Origin: Persicitalea sp963716085
GTDB taxonomy: Bacteria; Bacteroidota; Bacteroidia; Cytophagales; Spirosomataceae
Reading direction: 5' to 3'
Length of the DNA stretch: 64,000 nt
Assembly: GCA_963716085.1 (NCBI GenBank)
Contig: OY970288.1
Coordinates: forward strand, 6,128,662-6,192,661
Part shown: positions 56,546-64,000 of the stretch, piece after piece
Layout: the number at the start of each line of letters is the position of its first letter
Numbering within the stretch: the first letter of the stretch is position 1
Made by a program: the position numbers and the translations under genes
The notes under the pieces: generated by a model
Told to the model about the DNA's origin: nothing
The model's input: the letters and a program-made list of their open reading frames with translations, nothing else
The model's database searches: none

Positions 56546-57795
56546 GTATCGTTGCAGTCAAACTGATATTTAGTGTCTTGTTGGTTGGAGCGACGATTTT
56601 CGTTCTGTCGGCCCGCAAAAAATACGCCCGCTTTTTTACGGAGAAAACTGTGGTAGTCGCTTGGGTTCTGCTCAGAGTACTGCCCTTCGTAGTAATTTAC
56701 CTCTTCCTGCATCTCGAACCACGCTCCGATGTCACGGGATTTTTGGTGGGTTGGGGCAACCACGCCCGTCAGGGCGAGCTAATTTACCGTGATTTCGTCT
56801 GCACGTATTCTCCCTTTTTTCCTTACCTGATCGGCCTGCCGATGGCCATCTGGAACGACCCACGAGCCATCGTGGGCCTTATGGTATTGATGGAAGCATT
56901 AGCTTTGATAGCAACCTATTCATTTTACAAGACAGGACTGCCTCGCCAAGATTTGCTAGCCCGATTTCTGCTGTATCTCTGCCTGCCTGCTCCGCTGATT
57001 TTGTGCGTCATCGGGGGACAGGAAGATGTTTGGGCCTGGCTTTTCGTAGCGCTGGCGGGTTGGGGGTATTGCCGGAAGCAAAGTTATGTGTGGTACGGTA
57101 GTCTGCTGGTTCTTGGGCTGCTGAGCACCAAGGCAACCTTCATTCTTGTCCTACCCGCTTTGCTGGTACTGTCCAAAAATCACCTACGACTTTTCGGCGT
57201 GCTGGCCGTTTGGGGACTGGCGACCCTGGGTGTTCTCTACGGTCTGGTCGGATGGGAATTCACTCAACCTTTGGGCGAAGCCGACACCTTGCGGGCTCCT
57301 AATATACTATCGGTCATCAATCCCTGGTTTTTCGATACCATTGGCGTCGGGCAAGGATTCTGGAACTGGGTGGGGCTGCTGGTCACGGTGGGGGTAAGTT
57401 GCCTGACGGCCTGGCGTCTTCGTAATGTAGAGTTCCGTCAAGCTGTCAGCCGAGTGTTTGTGGTTACTTACGCCACCATGATGGCCGTGCAGCAAAGCGC
57501 TTACAGCAATTATATTTTTCTCTTTTCACTGCCGCTAGTCTTTTACGTAATCGACTGGCGGGATAATAAACAAGTGGTTTTTCTGCTGGTCTTCAACTTG
57601 TTGTGCGTGGTTCACCCCTCCTTCTGGTGGCGACTGGACATGCCTAAGTATCTTAATCCTTCGGACATTTGGGCGTCGCCCCCATTCCTATTCGACTACG
57701 GAATGCAGACGTCCATCGTGCTGTTGACGGGGTATTTCGTCTGGCTCGCAGCCTTTCGCTACCACAATTCCCGTCTGCCTGAATATTTACAATAG
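56542..57795 (+). CDS. Multi-pass membrane protein, GT-C-like, paralogue B1
   Basis: A 417-residue membrane protein of the same family. Its loop is DVTGFLVGWGNHARQGELIYRD then FVCTYSPFFPYLIGLPMAIW, so the Asp after helix 2 and YRDF are kept. It is closer to the protein at 59067: both share LCVVHPS-WWRLDMPKYL and an ILCVIGGQEDVWAWLF-like block. Start 56542 overlaps the A1 stop (ATGA). A complex or redundant enzymes working on one glycan are the likely options. Confidence 0.75.
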   Translation: MSIVAVKLIFSVLLVGATIFVLSARKKYARFFTEKTVVVAWVLLRVLPFVVIYLFLHLEPRSDVTGFLVGWGNHARQGELIYRDFVCTYSPFFPYLIGLPMAIWNDPRAIVGLMVLMEALALIATYSFYKTGLPRQDLLARFLLYLCLPAPLILCVIGGQEDVWAWLFVALAGWGYCRKQSYVWYGSLLVLGLLSTKATFILVLPALLVLSKNHLRLFGVLAVWGLATLGVLYGLVGWEFTQPLGEADTLRAPNILSVINPWFFDTIGVGQGFWNWVGLLVTVGVSCLTAWRLRNVEFRQAVSRVFVVTYATMMAVQQSAYSNYIFLFSLPLVFYVIDWRDNKQVVFLLVFNLLCVVHPSFWWRLDMPKYLNPSDIWASPPFLFDYGMQTSIVLLTGYFVWLAAFRYHNSRLPEYLQ

Positions 57796-57798
57796 TCT

Positions 57799-59070
57799 AT
57801 GCCGATACTGACCGTATTCTACGTAAAACTCATCCTAAGCCTGCTTCTGACGATTGCTATCGTGTTGGTAGTCAGCAAACCGGATCTTTTCGCCAAATGG
57901 CAGCGTGACAAGGATAGCCTGGCATTTAGTGCGGGGTTTATAATGTTCCGGCTGCTGCCTTGGATTGGCATTTTTCTGATCATCGGCGAAGATCCGCGCG
58001 GCGATGTGCCGTTTTTTTATTATAAAGCCGAGGCCGCCAAGCTGGGGGGCTTTGTTTACCGGGATTTCTGGTCGTACCACGCGCCGCTGTTCGCTTACAT
58101 CATCAGTCTGCCGCTGTGGCTCTGGCATAATTCGCGGGCGATCGTCTTGCTGATGGTCGTCATGGAAACGCTGATTCTGTGGTTGACGTATCGCACCTAC
58201 AAGCCCGAAAAAGCCAATGCGCTGCAACTAACCTACCTATACTGGCTGCTGCCCGCCGCCTTCATGTACATTCTGGTGGACGGTCAGGAAGAAGTGTGGT
58301 TCTGGGGCGCGGCTCTGCTCATGTGGCGGCACGTACGGCGACATCCGCGGGAATACGAAGTGGGCGTCGGGGTCATTTTCGCACTTGCGCTGCTCACGAT
58401 CAAGGTCACGTTCATTTTTCTGCTGTTTTCCCTTTTGATTGTTGTCAAGAAGCCCGTCAAACTGCTGCTGACGATGGCAGCCATTGGGCTTCCCGTGCTG
58501 GCTTTCTTGTACTGGCAAATCGGCGATCTGTTCCTCATGCCGATCCAGCACACCGAGCAGTTGATGACGCCAAACTTGTTCTCGATCATGCGGCCCGTCG
58601 TGGAGCTTTTTGTGACGATCAACGAGAAAAACTCGCCGCTACTGAACTGGTTCGGGCTGGTATTCACGATTCTGATTCCGTCTTATCTGGCTTACCGTAG
58701 TCGCCACCGTCCCGTGGCCGAAACGCTGCCCGCATTGTTTGTCGCGACCTTCGTCTGCATGATGATCTTCCAGGCCAGCGCACCGGGAGCCTACCTGATC
58801 GCCTTTTTGGTGACGGTGGTTTTCGAGTTGATCGACGTCAGGAACCGTTGGCATGTCGCCGTCCTGTTGGCTCTGAGCTGGCTGACGGTCGTGCAACCGT
58901 TTGTGTACGTCTACAATGAGCAGCCTTCCTACGTCAATTTCGGGATGCTGGGCAATCCCGTTTATCTGTTCGAGTACACGCTGCAGTTACTCAATGTCGC
59001 CTGTTTCTTCTGGGTATTGCGGCAGGCTTACCGCCATTTGGTACTTCCAAACTCTCCTGCCACCGCATGA
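57799..59070 (+). CDS. Multi-pass membrane protein, GT-C-like, paralogue A2
   Basis: A 423-residue membrane protein, clearly the second copy of A1: shared DVPFFYYKAEAA, VYRDFWSYHAPLFAYIISLPL (VYRDFWSYHAPLFAY) and VVQPFVYVYNEQPSYVNFGMLG, versus VVQPFIYVYNGSPSYTSFGMLG in A1 (each cut here to VVQPF-YVYN- and SY--FGMLG). It follows B1 by three bases and overlaps B2 by four. The conserved Asp of DVPFF is in the position where GT-C enzymes have their catalytic Asp. Confidence 0.75.
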   Translation: MPILTVFYVKLILSLLLTIAIVLVVSKPDLFAKWQRDKDSLAFSAGFIMFRLLPWIGIFLIIGEDPRGDVPFFYYKAEAAKLGGFVYRDFWSYHAPLFAYIISLPLWLWHNSRAIVLLMVVMETLILWLTYRTYKPEKANALQLTYLYWLLPAAFMYILVDGQEEVWFWGAALLMWRHVRRHPREYEVGVGVIFALALLTIKVTFIFLLFSLLIVVKKPVKLLLTMAAIGLPVLAFLYWQIGDLFLMPIQHTEQLMTPNLFSIMRPVVELFVTINEKNSPLLNWFGLVFTILIPSYLAYRSRHRPVAETLPALFVATFVCMMIFQASAPGAYLIAFLVTVVFELIDVRNRWHVAVLLALSWLTVVQPFVYVYNEQPSYVNFGMLGNPVYLFEYTLQLLNVACFFWVLRQAYRHLVLPNSPATA

Positions 59071-60326
59071 ATATCGTCCTGGTCAAGACCATTCTGAGCA
59101 TTGTGCTTCTCCTCGCGGTTGGGGTGGTTTTGTGGAAAAAAGATTTATTACTAGGTTTTTTTACCGATAAAAAAACTTCGCTTTGGCTGGCCATGGGTTG
59201 GCTGCTCTTCCGTTTGCTACCCTTCGTAGTGGTTTACCTCTTGGCGGGTTTCGCGCCCACCTCCGACGTAAACGGTTTCTGGGACGAAGGCAGCAAAGCC
59301 TCGATGGGCCAGGTCGTGTACCGCGATTTCTGGTCGCCTTACTCGCCGCTGTATGCGTATTACCTGGGGCTTTGGCTAAAATTCTGGCACGATCCGCGCA
59401 TGCTCGTCCTGGGCATGACCGTCATGGACGCGCTGGCACTGTGGGTTTCCTGGTATTTTTACCGATCCAGACTTTCCAAGGCCGATTTTTTGTTCAAAGC
59501 CCTGCTCTACTACCTATTGCCGGGCTCACTGGTATTGTGTGTGGTCGGAGCGCAGGAAGATGTGTGGATGTGGCTTTTCGTAGTGCTGGCCTACCTGTTG
59601 CGGCAGCGCACGGACCGCGTCGAAGTCTATGCCCTGGTTCTGGCGTTGGGCCTGTTGCTGACGAAGGCCATTCTGGTGCTGATTTTTGTGCCTTTGTTTA
59701 TTTTGGAAAAAAAGAAGGTGCGCTTCCTCGTCGTGATGGCATTGGTAGGGGCGGTAAGTTTGGCAATCCTCTACCCGCTGGTGGGCTGGGAATTTACCCA
59801 ACCGCTCGATGAGGCCAAAACTTTGCGGGCACCCAATATTCCAGCCATACTAAACCCGTGGTTTTTCAATCAGATTGGTGTAGGGGAAAAGATTTGGAAC
59901 TGGGTCGGCCTGATTCTTTCCGTGGGCTTGGGTAGTTGGACCGCCTGGCGCTGGCGCAGCGCCGATTTTTCGGTTATGCTCTCTCGCTCCTGGATTGCGC
60001 TCTACGCCACCATGATGATCGTGCAGCAAAGTGCGTACAGCAATTACATTTTTCTCTTCCTGATTCCGCTTGTCTTTTTCGTGATCGATTGGCGGGAAAG
60101 AAGTCAGGTGACTTTATTGTTGATATTCAATCTGCTGTGCGTGGTTCATCCTTCCTACTGGTGGCGGCTGGATATGCCCAAATACCTGACACCTTCCAAT
60201 ATCTGGGCGTCATCCGCGTTCGTGCTCGACTATGGGATGCAGGTGGCAATTGTGTTGCTGACGGGCTATTTCATCCGGCTGGCGGTGGGAGAGAGATCCG
60301 TCGACTCAATTCAAACCGCTCATTAA
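59067..60326 (+). CDS. Multi-pass membrane protein, GT-C-like, paralogue B2
   Basis: A 419-residue membrane protein, second copy of B1 (DVNGFWDEGSKASMGQVVYRD then FWSPYSPLYAYYLGLWL; shared GWEFTQPLDEAKTLRAPNI block, parts GWEFTQPL and TLRAPNI). It closes the four-gene unit; the A-B-A-B order shows a duplication of a two-gene unit. A long-stem terminator follows 39 bases downstream. Substrate unknown. Confidence 0.75.
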   Translation: MNIVLVKTILSIVLLLAVGVVLWKKDLLLGFFTDKKTSLWLAMGWLLFRLLPFVVVYLLAGFAPTSDVNGFWDEGSKASMGQVVYRDFWSPYSPLYAYYLGLWLKFWHDPRMLVLGMTVMDALALWVSWYFYRSRLSKADFLFKALLYYLLPGSLVLCVVGAQEDVWMWLFVVLAYLLRQRTDRVEVYALVLALGLLLTKAILVLIFVPLFILEKKKVRFLVVMALVGAVSLAILYPLVGWEFTQPLDEAKTLRAPNIPAILNPWFFNQIGVGEKIWNWVGLILSVGLGSWTAWRWRSADFSVMLSRSWIALYATMMIVQQSAYSNYIFLFLIPLVFFVIDWRERSQVTLLLIFNLLCVVHPSYWWRLDMPKYLTPSNIWASSAFVLDYGMQVAIVLLTGYFIRLAVGERSVDSIQTAH

Positions 60327-60364
60327 ACGCAAAGCGGGAAGTCCCGTCGCAACGCTGAGACGAA

Positions 60365-60407
60365 AAACGCGGAGAGCGCAGCCCGATGGACTGCGCTCTC
60401 CGCGTTT
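60365..60407. terminator. Terminator between the membrane-protein genes and atpC
   Basis: A perfect 17-bp stem (60365-60381 with 60391-60407) with a 9-base loop between convergent genes. T-rich stretches flank it on both strands, so it could serve both directions. Confidence 0.88.
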
Positions 60408-60446
60408 GAATAAAAACACGCCGCTAGCGGTGCGCCGCTCAGCCGT

Positions 60447-60695
60447 CTAGATAATGGCCTCGGCCAGTACCAGCACCTTGTTTTTCAGCACCTCCACCAC
60501 ACCGCCGTCGATGCGGTACGTTTGCTTCGTAGCGCCAGGAGTCGCTTCCACGACCACGTCGCCCACGCCCAAAGTACTCACGAGCGGCGCGTGGTTATTG
60601 AGGACTTGAAACTGTCCTTCGGTACCGGGAAAAGTCACAGCATTCGCTTCACCAGCAAACACTTTCTTATCGGGGGTTATTATTTCTAAGTTCAT
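60447..60695 (-). CDS. atpC: F1Fo ATP synthase epsilon subunit
   Basis: An 82-residue protein, the short (beta-sandwich only) form of epsilon. MNLEIITPDKKVFAGEANAV, then FPGTEGQFQVLNNHAPLVSTL (parts GTEGQFQVLNNHAPLVSTL) is diagnostic. The C-terminal helical hairpin of longer epsilons is absent, as is normal in Bacteroidota. It starts at 60695 (a further in-frame ATG at 60719 would add repeat-encoded residues). It follows atpD by 73 bases of repeats. Confidence 0.94.
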   Translation of the reverse strand: MNLEIITPDKKVFAGEANAVTFPGTEGQFQVLNNHAPLVSTLGVGDVVVEATPGATKQTYRIDGGVVEVLKNKVLVLAEAII

Positions 60696-60704
60696 TTTTG
60701 AAAA

Positions 60705-60758
60705 GGGGCAAAGCGACAAAGAGACAAAGTATTTTTAGCCGAAAGCCGAAAGCCGAAA
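60705..60758. repeat. Octamer and heptamer arrays between atpD and atpC
   Basis: GGGGCAAA, GCGACAAA and GAGACAAA at 60705-60728, and three units of AGCCGAA at 60738-60758. Reading on the minus strand, the array ends nine bases before the atpC start, and the heptamers give GCTTTCGGC, close to the core motif of other elements. Confidence 0.85.
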
Positions 60759-60768
60759 GCTGCCCAGC

Positions 60769-62274
60769 CTATTTCGCGGCGTCAGCCATCATCTTCTCAC
60801 CTTTGGTCGTGGCGTCTTCGATGGTACCGACCAGGTTGAACGCCATTTCGGGCAGGTGATCGAACTCCCCGTCCATGATTTGGTTGAATCCCTTGATGGT
60901 ATCGTTGATATCCACCAACACGCCTTTCAGGCCCGTGAACTGCTCGGCCACGAAGAAGGGCTGTGACAGGAAACGCTCCACGCGGCGGGCGCGCGACACG
61001 ACCAGCTTGTCCTCGTCGGAAAGCTCTTCCATACCCAGGATGGCAATGATGTCCTGCAATTCCTTATAGCGCTGCAGCAGACCCTTCACGCGCTGGGCGC
61101 AGTCGTAGTGCGCGGCACCGAGGGTTTCGGCGTTGAGGATGCGTGAGTTGGAGTCGAGCGGATCCACGGCGGGATAAATGCCCTTCTCGGCTACCTTCCG
61201 GCTGAGCGTCGTGGTAGCGTCCAGGTGGGCGAAAGTCGTCGCGGGAGCCGGGTCGGTCAAGTCATCGGCGGGGACGTACACGGCCTGCACCGAGGTAATG
61301 GAACCGCGCTTGGTGGAGGTGATGCGCTCCTGCATCGCGCCCATTTCGGTAGCCAGCGTGGGCTGGTAACCCACCGCCGAAGGCATCCTTCCCAAGAGGG
61401 CCGATACTTCGGAACCCGCTTGCGTAAAGCGGAAAATGTTGTCGATAAAGAAAAGGATGTCGCGGCCCTGGCCTTCGCCTTCGCCGTCGCGGAAGTACTC
61501 GGCCACCGTTAAGCCCGACAGCGCCACGCGGGCACGTGCTCCGGGAGGCTCGTTCATCTGACCAAATACAAAGGTAGCCTGCGAGTCTTTCAATTGGTCG
61601 TAATCGACCGTGCTGATGTCCCAGCCGCCTTCTTCCATGCTGTGCTTGAATTTGTCGCCGTACTTGATAATCCCGGCTTCGATCATTTCGCGCATCAAAT
61701 CGTTGCCTTCGCGGGTACGCTCTCCTACGCCCGCAAATACCGAAAGTCCGGCGTGCGCTTTGGCGATGTTGTTGATCAATTCCTGAATCAAAACGGTTTT
61801 GCCCACCCCGGCGCCGCCGAACAGACCAATCTTGCCACCCTTCACGTAAGGTGCCAACAGGTCGATTACCTTGATACCCGTGAAAAGTACTTCGGTGGAA
61901 GTCGCCAAGTCCTCGAACTTGGGCGGTTGGCGGTGGATAGACATGCCGTCGGCTTTGGGTACATCCCGCAAGCCGTCGATGGAATCACCGACCACGTTGA
62001 AGAGGCGGCCCTTGATGGCTTCGCCGATCGGCATTTTAATAGGCTGGCCGAACGATTTTACCTCCATGCCGCGCTGCAAGCCCTCGGTGCCGTCCATCGC
62101 GATGGTGCGGACGCGGTCCTCGCCAAGGTGCTGCTGGCATTCCAGAATGACTTTCTGGCCGTTGGGCTTAACGACTTCCATCGCGTCCAGAATAGACGGA
62201 ATGTACTCGCTGTTTTCAAATGATACGTCAACTACGGGGCCAATTACCTGCGTAACCTTGCCTATGTTTACCAT
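60769..62274 (-). CDS. atpD: F1Fo ATP synthase beta subunit
   Basis: A 501-residue catalytic subunit. Walker A GGAGVGKTVLI, GERTREGNDLM, the Walker B strand DILFFIDNIFRFTQAGSE (DILFFIDNIFRF) and the DELSEED-type loop (MEELSDEDKL) are all present. In Bacteroidota atpD-atpC often stand away from the other ATP synthase genes, as here. Length is normal. Confidence 0.98.
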   Translation of the reverse strand: MVNIGKVTQVIGPVVDVSFENSEYIPSILDAMEVVKPNGQKVILECQQHLGEDRVRTIAMDGTEGLQRGMEVKSFGQPIKMPIGEAIKGRLFNVVGDSIDGLRDVPKADGMSIHRQPPKFEDLATSTEVLFTGIKVIDLLAPYVKGGKIGLFGGAGVGKTVLIQELINNIAKAHAGLSVFAGVGERTREGNDLMREMIEAGIIKYGDKFKHSMEEGGWDISTVDYDQLKDSQATFVFGQMNEPPGARARVALSGLTVAEYFRDGEGEGQGRDILFFIDNIFRFTQAGSEVSALLGRMPSAVGYQPTLATEMGAMQERITSTKRGSITSVQAVYVPADDLTDPAPATTFAHLDATTTLSRKVAEKGIYPAVDPLDSNSRILNAETLGAAHYDCAQRVKGLLQRYKELQDIIAILGMEELSDEDKLVVSRARRVERFLSQPFFVAEQFTGLKGVLVDINDTIKGFNQIMDGEFDHLPEMAFNLVGTIEDATTKGEKMMADAAK

Positions 62275-62333
62275 TATTGATTGATTGTGACCGGGTCGCC
62301 GGTACGATGATTAAATTGTGAATGAATGATTCT

Positions 62334-62879
62334 TTATCCGCGGAAGCCGTAACCTAGCGATAGTCCTCCAAACTTGGGATAAAAACCCGATTTGTTGAAC
62401 AAGGGAGCCCAGTAGAGGCGGAAATGAACGCCTTTATTGCGGGGTTGTAGGCGGAGGCCGGCGTTGAGCGTGCCACTCAATGACAGCCCCTTGACAGCTC
62501 CTGATGTTATGCCACTGGTAGAATTCAAGTCACTGGCACTAGCATTGACATAAGCGGGCAGCAGCCCCGCACCAGCTTCAAAGGCAGCAATACTGTTTCC
62601 TGCCACATAGTTAGCCAGAATCGGCAGGGTCACCATGCCGATTGAGACACTTTGTCCCGTGTTGTCGGACGCCGAAAGGTTAAGACCCCCAATTCCGCCG
62701 CGCACTCCCCAACCCGTAAGGCCGGGCTTGAATCGAGTATCGTAATTTACCGATAGCCCTAGCCCGCTACCGAGTGCTTCCAGGTAGATCGCCTTCGCGG
62801 GCCGTTCTGCAATGATTTCCTGGGCTTTCGATTGATAGGCCACAAACAATATAAGCGATAGTAATCCGATTTTTTTCAT
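62334..62879 (-). CDS. Small outer-membrane beta-barrel-like protein
   Basis: A 181-residue protein with signal peptide (KKIGLLSLILFVAYQSKAQ). The rest consists of alternating strands with glycine-rich turns (YLEALGSGLGLSVNYDTRF, GWGVRGGIGGLNLS, GLSLSGTLNAGLRL, FGGLSLGYGFRG), as in small outer-membrane barrels. No family name can be given. The ATG at 62879 is preferred; an upstream ATG at 62936 adds a non-signal sequence. Promoter match at 63011-63042 would leave a leader of about 125 bases. Confidence 0.7.
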   Translation of the reverse strand: MKKIGLLSLILFVAYQSKAQEIIAERPAKAIYLEALGSGLGLSVNYDTRFKPGLTGWGVRGGIGGLNLSASDNTGQSVSIGMVTLPILANYVAGNSIAAFEAGAGLLPAYVNASASDLNSTSGITSGAVKGLSLSGTLNAGLRLQPRNKGVHFRLYWAPLFNKSGFYPKFGGLSLGYGFRG

Positions 62880-63010
62880 ACCGAATGGTGCGATACTCAC
62901 GCTATTAGTAAATTTTAAATAAGTAATGCCCTGCATGAACTTACGGCTGGCCTGAGCATGTTCGCATCGCTAAAATAGCCTGTCCGGTTAGGGGCTTGTT
63001 TTCAAGACCG

Positions 63011-63042
63011 CAAAATTAGACGATAATTCGGTCAGTACCAAG
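63011..63042 (-). promoter_or_regulatory. Possible promoter for the small outer-membrane protein gene
   Basis: On the minus strand CTTG (63039-63042), 20 bases, TAATTTTG (63011-63018). The second box is exact, the first has one mismatch from TTTG. Confidence 0.4.
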
Positions 63043-63136
63043 AGTGCTCCTGCTCATTTATTGGATGTTTTTTAGAAAAAAGCTCGATTTTTGCGAAATA
63101 CGTATTAAAATTTTCGGGAAAGGCGTTTTGCACTTT

Positions 63137-64000
63137 ATGAAACAACTCCTCTTTTGGCGCTCCTGGCCTACCGCCGAAGCCCGCACGGCCTACTGGGTGC
63201 TGGGAATCCTGGCCCTGATGCTGCTCCTTTTTATTGCCAACATTCTGAACCCGCTCGAAAACGTCGTGCACTGGGACGTGCTGAGCGAACTCTCCGAAAT
63301 CCCGACTGTGGTGGACATTCTACCGCTCGATGGCTGGCAATTCGGCGTCACGGTGCCTTCTTATCTGGCGATGGAGCAGTTCGGAGCCGCGCCGATGGAG
63401 CTTTCCGAAGGCATGGTTCTGGCCTTGGGCGTGTTTGGTTTGATCGGTTTGTGCGTGGTTCTCGCAGCCGCTACCGCCCTGCCGCGTTTTTGGTACTTAG
63501 GCAGCATGGTGCTTTTCATTGTGTTGCTGGCCGCCTGTCGGCTGGAAAGTCTCAACGTTTTCGGCGAAGGCTCACGGCTTTTGTTTATTATCACCGTAGC
63601 CGCTTACGGCGGACTCAGCTACTACCTCCACGCTTTCCGTCCCGACTGGGGCATCCGAATCCGTCTTTTTTCCTTTATAGGGTTAACAGTTCTCGTGACT
63701 TCTCTGGTGGCTTTTGCTTCTCCCGTCGCGCAGCCAATGCTGACCTTTGCCGTATTCAGCTACCCACTTTGGTTGCTGTTGGCAGTTATTTTTATCCTCA
63801 TGACCGCCACCGAGATCCTCGCCGGGCTGGTGTGGTTGAGTACGAGCGGGCAGAAAGGTAAACCCTCGCTGACCAATTTCTTGGTCATCAGCAGTTTTTA
63901 CATGCTGACGCTGCTCCTTCTTTTCTTGAAAAATACCCGGCGAATCGAGTGGGACACCTTCGTGCTGAGTCCGGCTGTGCTGGCCTTGGCGGCAGGTCTG
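63137..64000 (+). CDS. Multi-pass membrane protein, 3' partial
   Basis: An open frame from the ATG at 63137 to the window end, 288 codons without a stop. It begins MKQLLFWRSWPTAEARTAYW and has at least seven hydrophobic helices (ILALMLLLFIANIL, VLALGVFGLIGLCVVLAA, SMVLFIVLLAAC, LLFIITVAAYGGLSYYL, FIGLTVLVTSLVAF, LWLLLAVIFILMTATEIL, FLVISSFYMLTLLLLF). Family not recognised. It is divergent from the small outer-membrane protein gene. Confidence 0.75.
   Translation, partial: MKQLLFWRSWPTAEARTAYWVLGILALMLLLFIANILNPLENVVHWDVLSELSEIPTVVDILPLDGWQFGVTVPSYLAMEQFGAAPMELSEGMVLALGVFGLIGLCVVLAAATALPRFWYLGSMVLFIVLLAACRLESLNVFGEGSRLLFIITVAAYGGLSYYLHAFRPDWGIRIRLFSFIGLTVLVTSLVAFASPVAQPMLTFAVFSYPLWLLLAVIFILMTATEILAGLVWLSTSGQKGKPSLTNFLVISSFYMLTLLLLFLKNTRRIEWDTFVLSPAVLALAAGL

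Noticed and set aside
1..64000. rRNA, tRNA or insertion-sequence transposase genes
   Set aside because: None could be recognised on either strand; no transposase motif or terminal inverted repeat with target duplication was seen.

Overview
The window comes from a Bacteroidota chromosome, most likely order Cytophagales (a Spirosoma/Dyadobacter-like lineage). The signs are a TonB receptor paired with a DUF4249 lipoprotein, the type IX secretion genes porU and porV, a Bacteroidota-type (T6SS-iii) type VI secretion locus, an atpD-atpC pair on its own, and promoters of the Bacteroidota form TTTG-N19..22-TAnnTTTG. The genus is an inference; no rRNA or tRNA gene is present to fix it.

Layout. 0-6 kb: the end of a TonB receptor, an NAD(P)-binding protein, a DUF4249 lipoprotein, and a helix-hairpin-helix outer-membrane protein facing them. 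6-13 kb (minus strand): a five-gene run reading sigma factor, membrane anti-sigma-like TPR protein, subtilisin-like protease, TPR-CHAT protease, nadC. 13-37.5 kb: a collagen-like lipoprotein and then a complete-looking T6SS-iii: tssK, a papain-like cysteine peptidase, tssO, a Tae4-type amidase effector, tssH; then a Fic gene on the other strand; then five envelope genes (lipoprotein, TolB-like propeller, two NTF2-like-looking periplasmic proteins and an OmpA protein), PAAR, tssB, tssC, two Hcp-like genes, vgrG, hcp, tssN (reversed), tssE, tssF, tssG and a lone LytTR regulator. 38-45 kb: two minus-strand genes, the histidine genes hisH-hisA-hisF-hisIE, a holin-like membrane protein, a prenylglyceryl phosphate synthase, a tiny Met/Asp-rich lipoprotein and a SprT-like metalloprotein. 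45-55 kb: porU, porV, a degenerate M16 peptidase, a second LytTR protein, tsaB, an AraC regulator and an acyl-CoA dehydrogenase. 55-60 kb: four tandem related membrane proteins in A-B-A-B order. 60-64 kb: atpD-atpC, a small outer-membrane protein and the start of a membrane protein cut by the window end.

Two layers not explained by ordinary gene annotation stand out. First, a two-box motif, TGTTTCC(C/A)-N15/16-CGACT(A/G/C)A, occurs five times, always on the plus strand and only between 13.1 and 37.6 kb: ahead of the collagen-like gene, tssK, the DUF7452-like lipoprotein (twice) and the LytTR gene. It looks like the promoter of an alternative sigma factor. The sigma gene at 12460-13059, divergent from the first copy, is the natural candidate, which would tie the T6SS to the sigma/protease cassette. 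Second, spacers throughout the window, most densely in the T6SS locus, are built of 8-bp (sometimes 7-bp) tandem units, often folded as an inverted repeat around a short core resembling GCTTTCGCC and often ending a few bases before a start codon. Several perfect or near-perfect palindromes (42, 41, 22 and 20 bp) are dispersed between genes as well.

The T6SS would deliver at least one peptidoglycan amidase (Tae4-like) and possibly the cysteine peptidase; no immunity gene is recognisable beside either.
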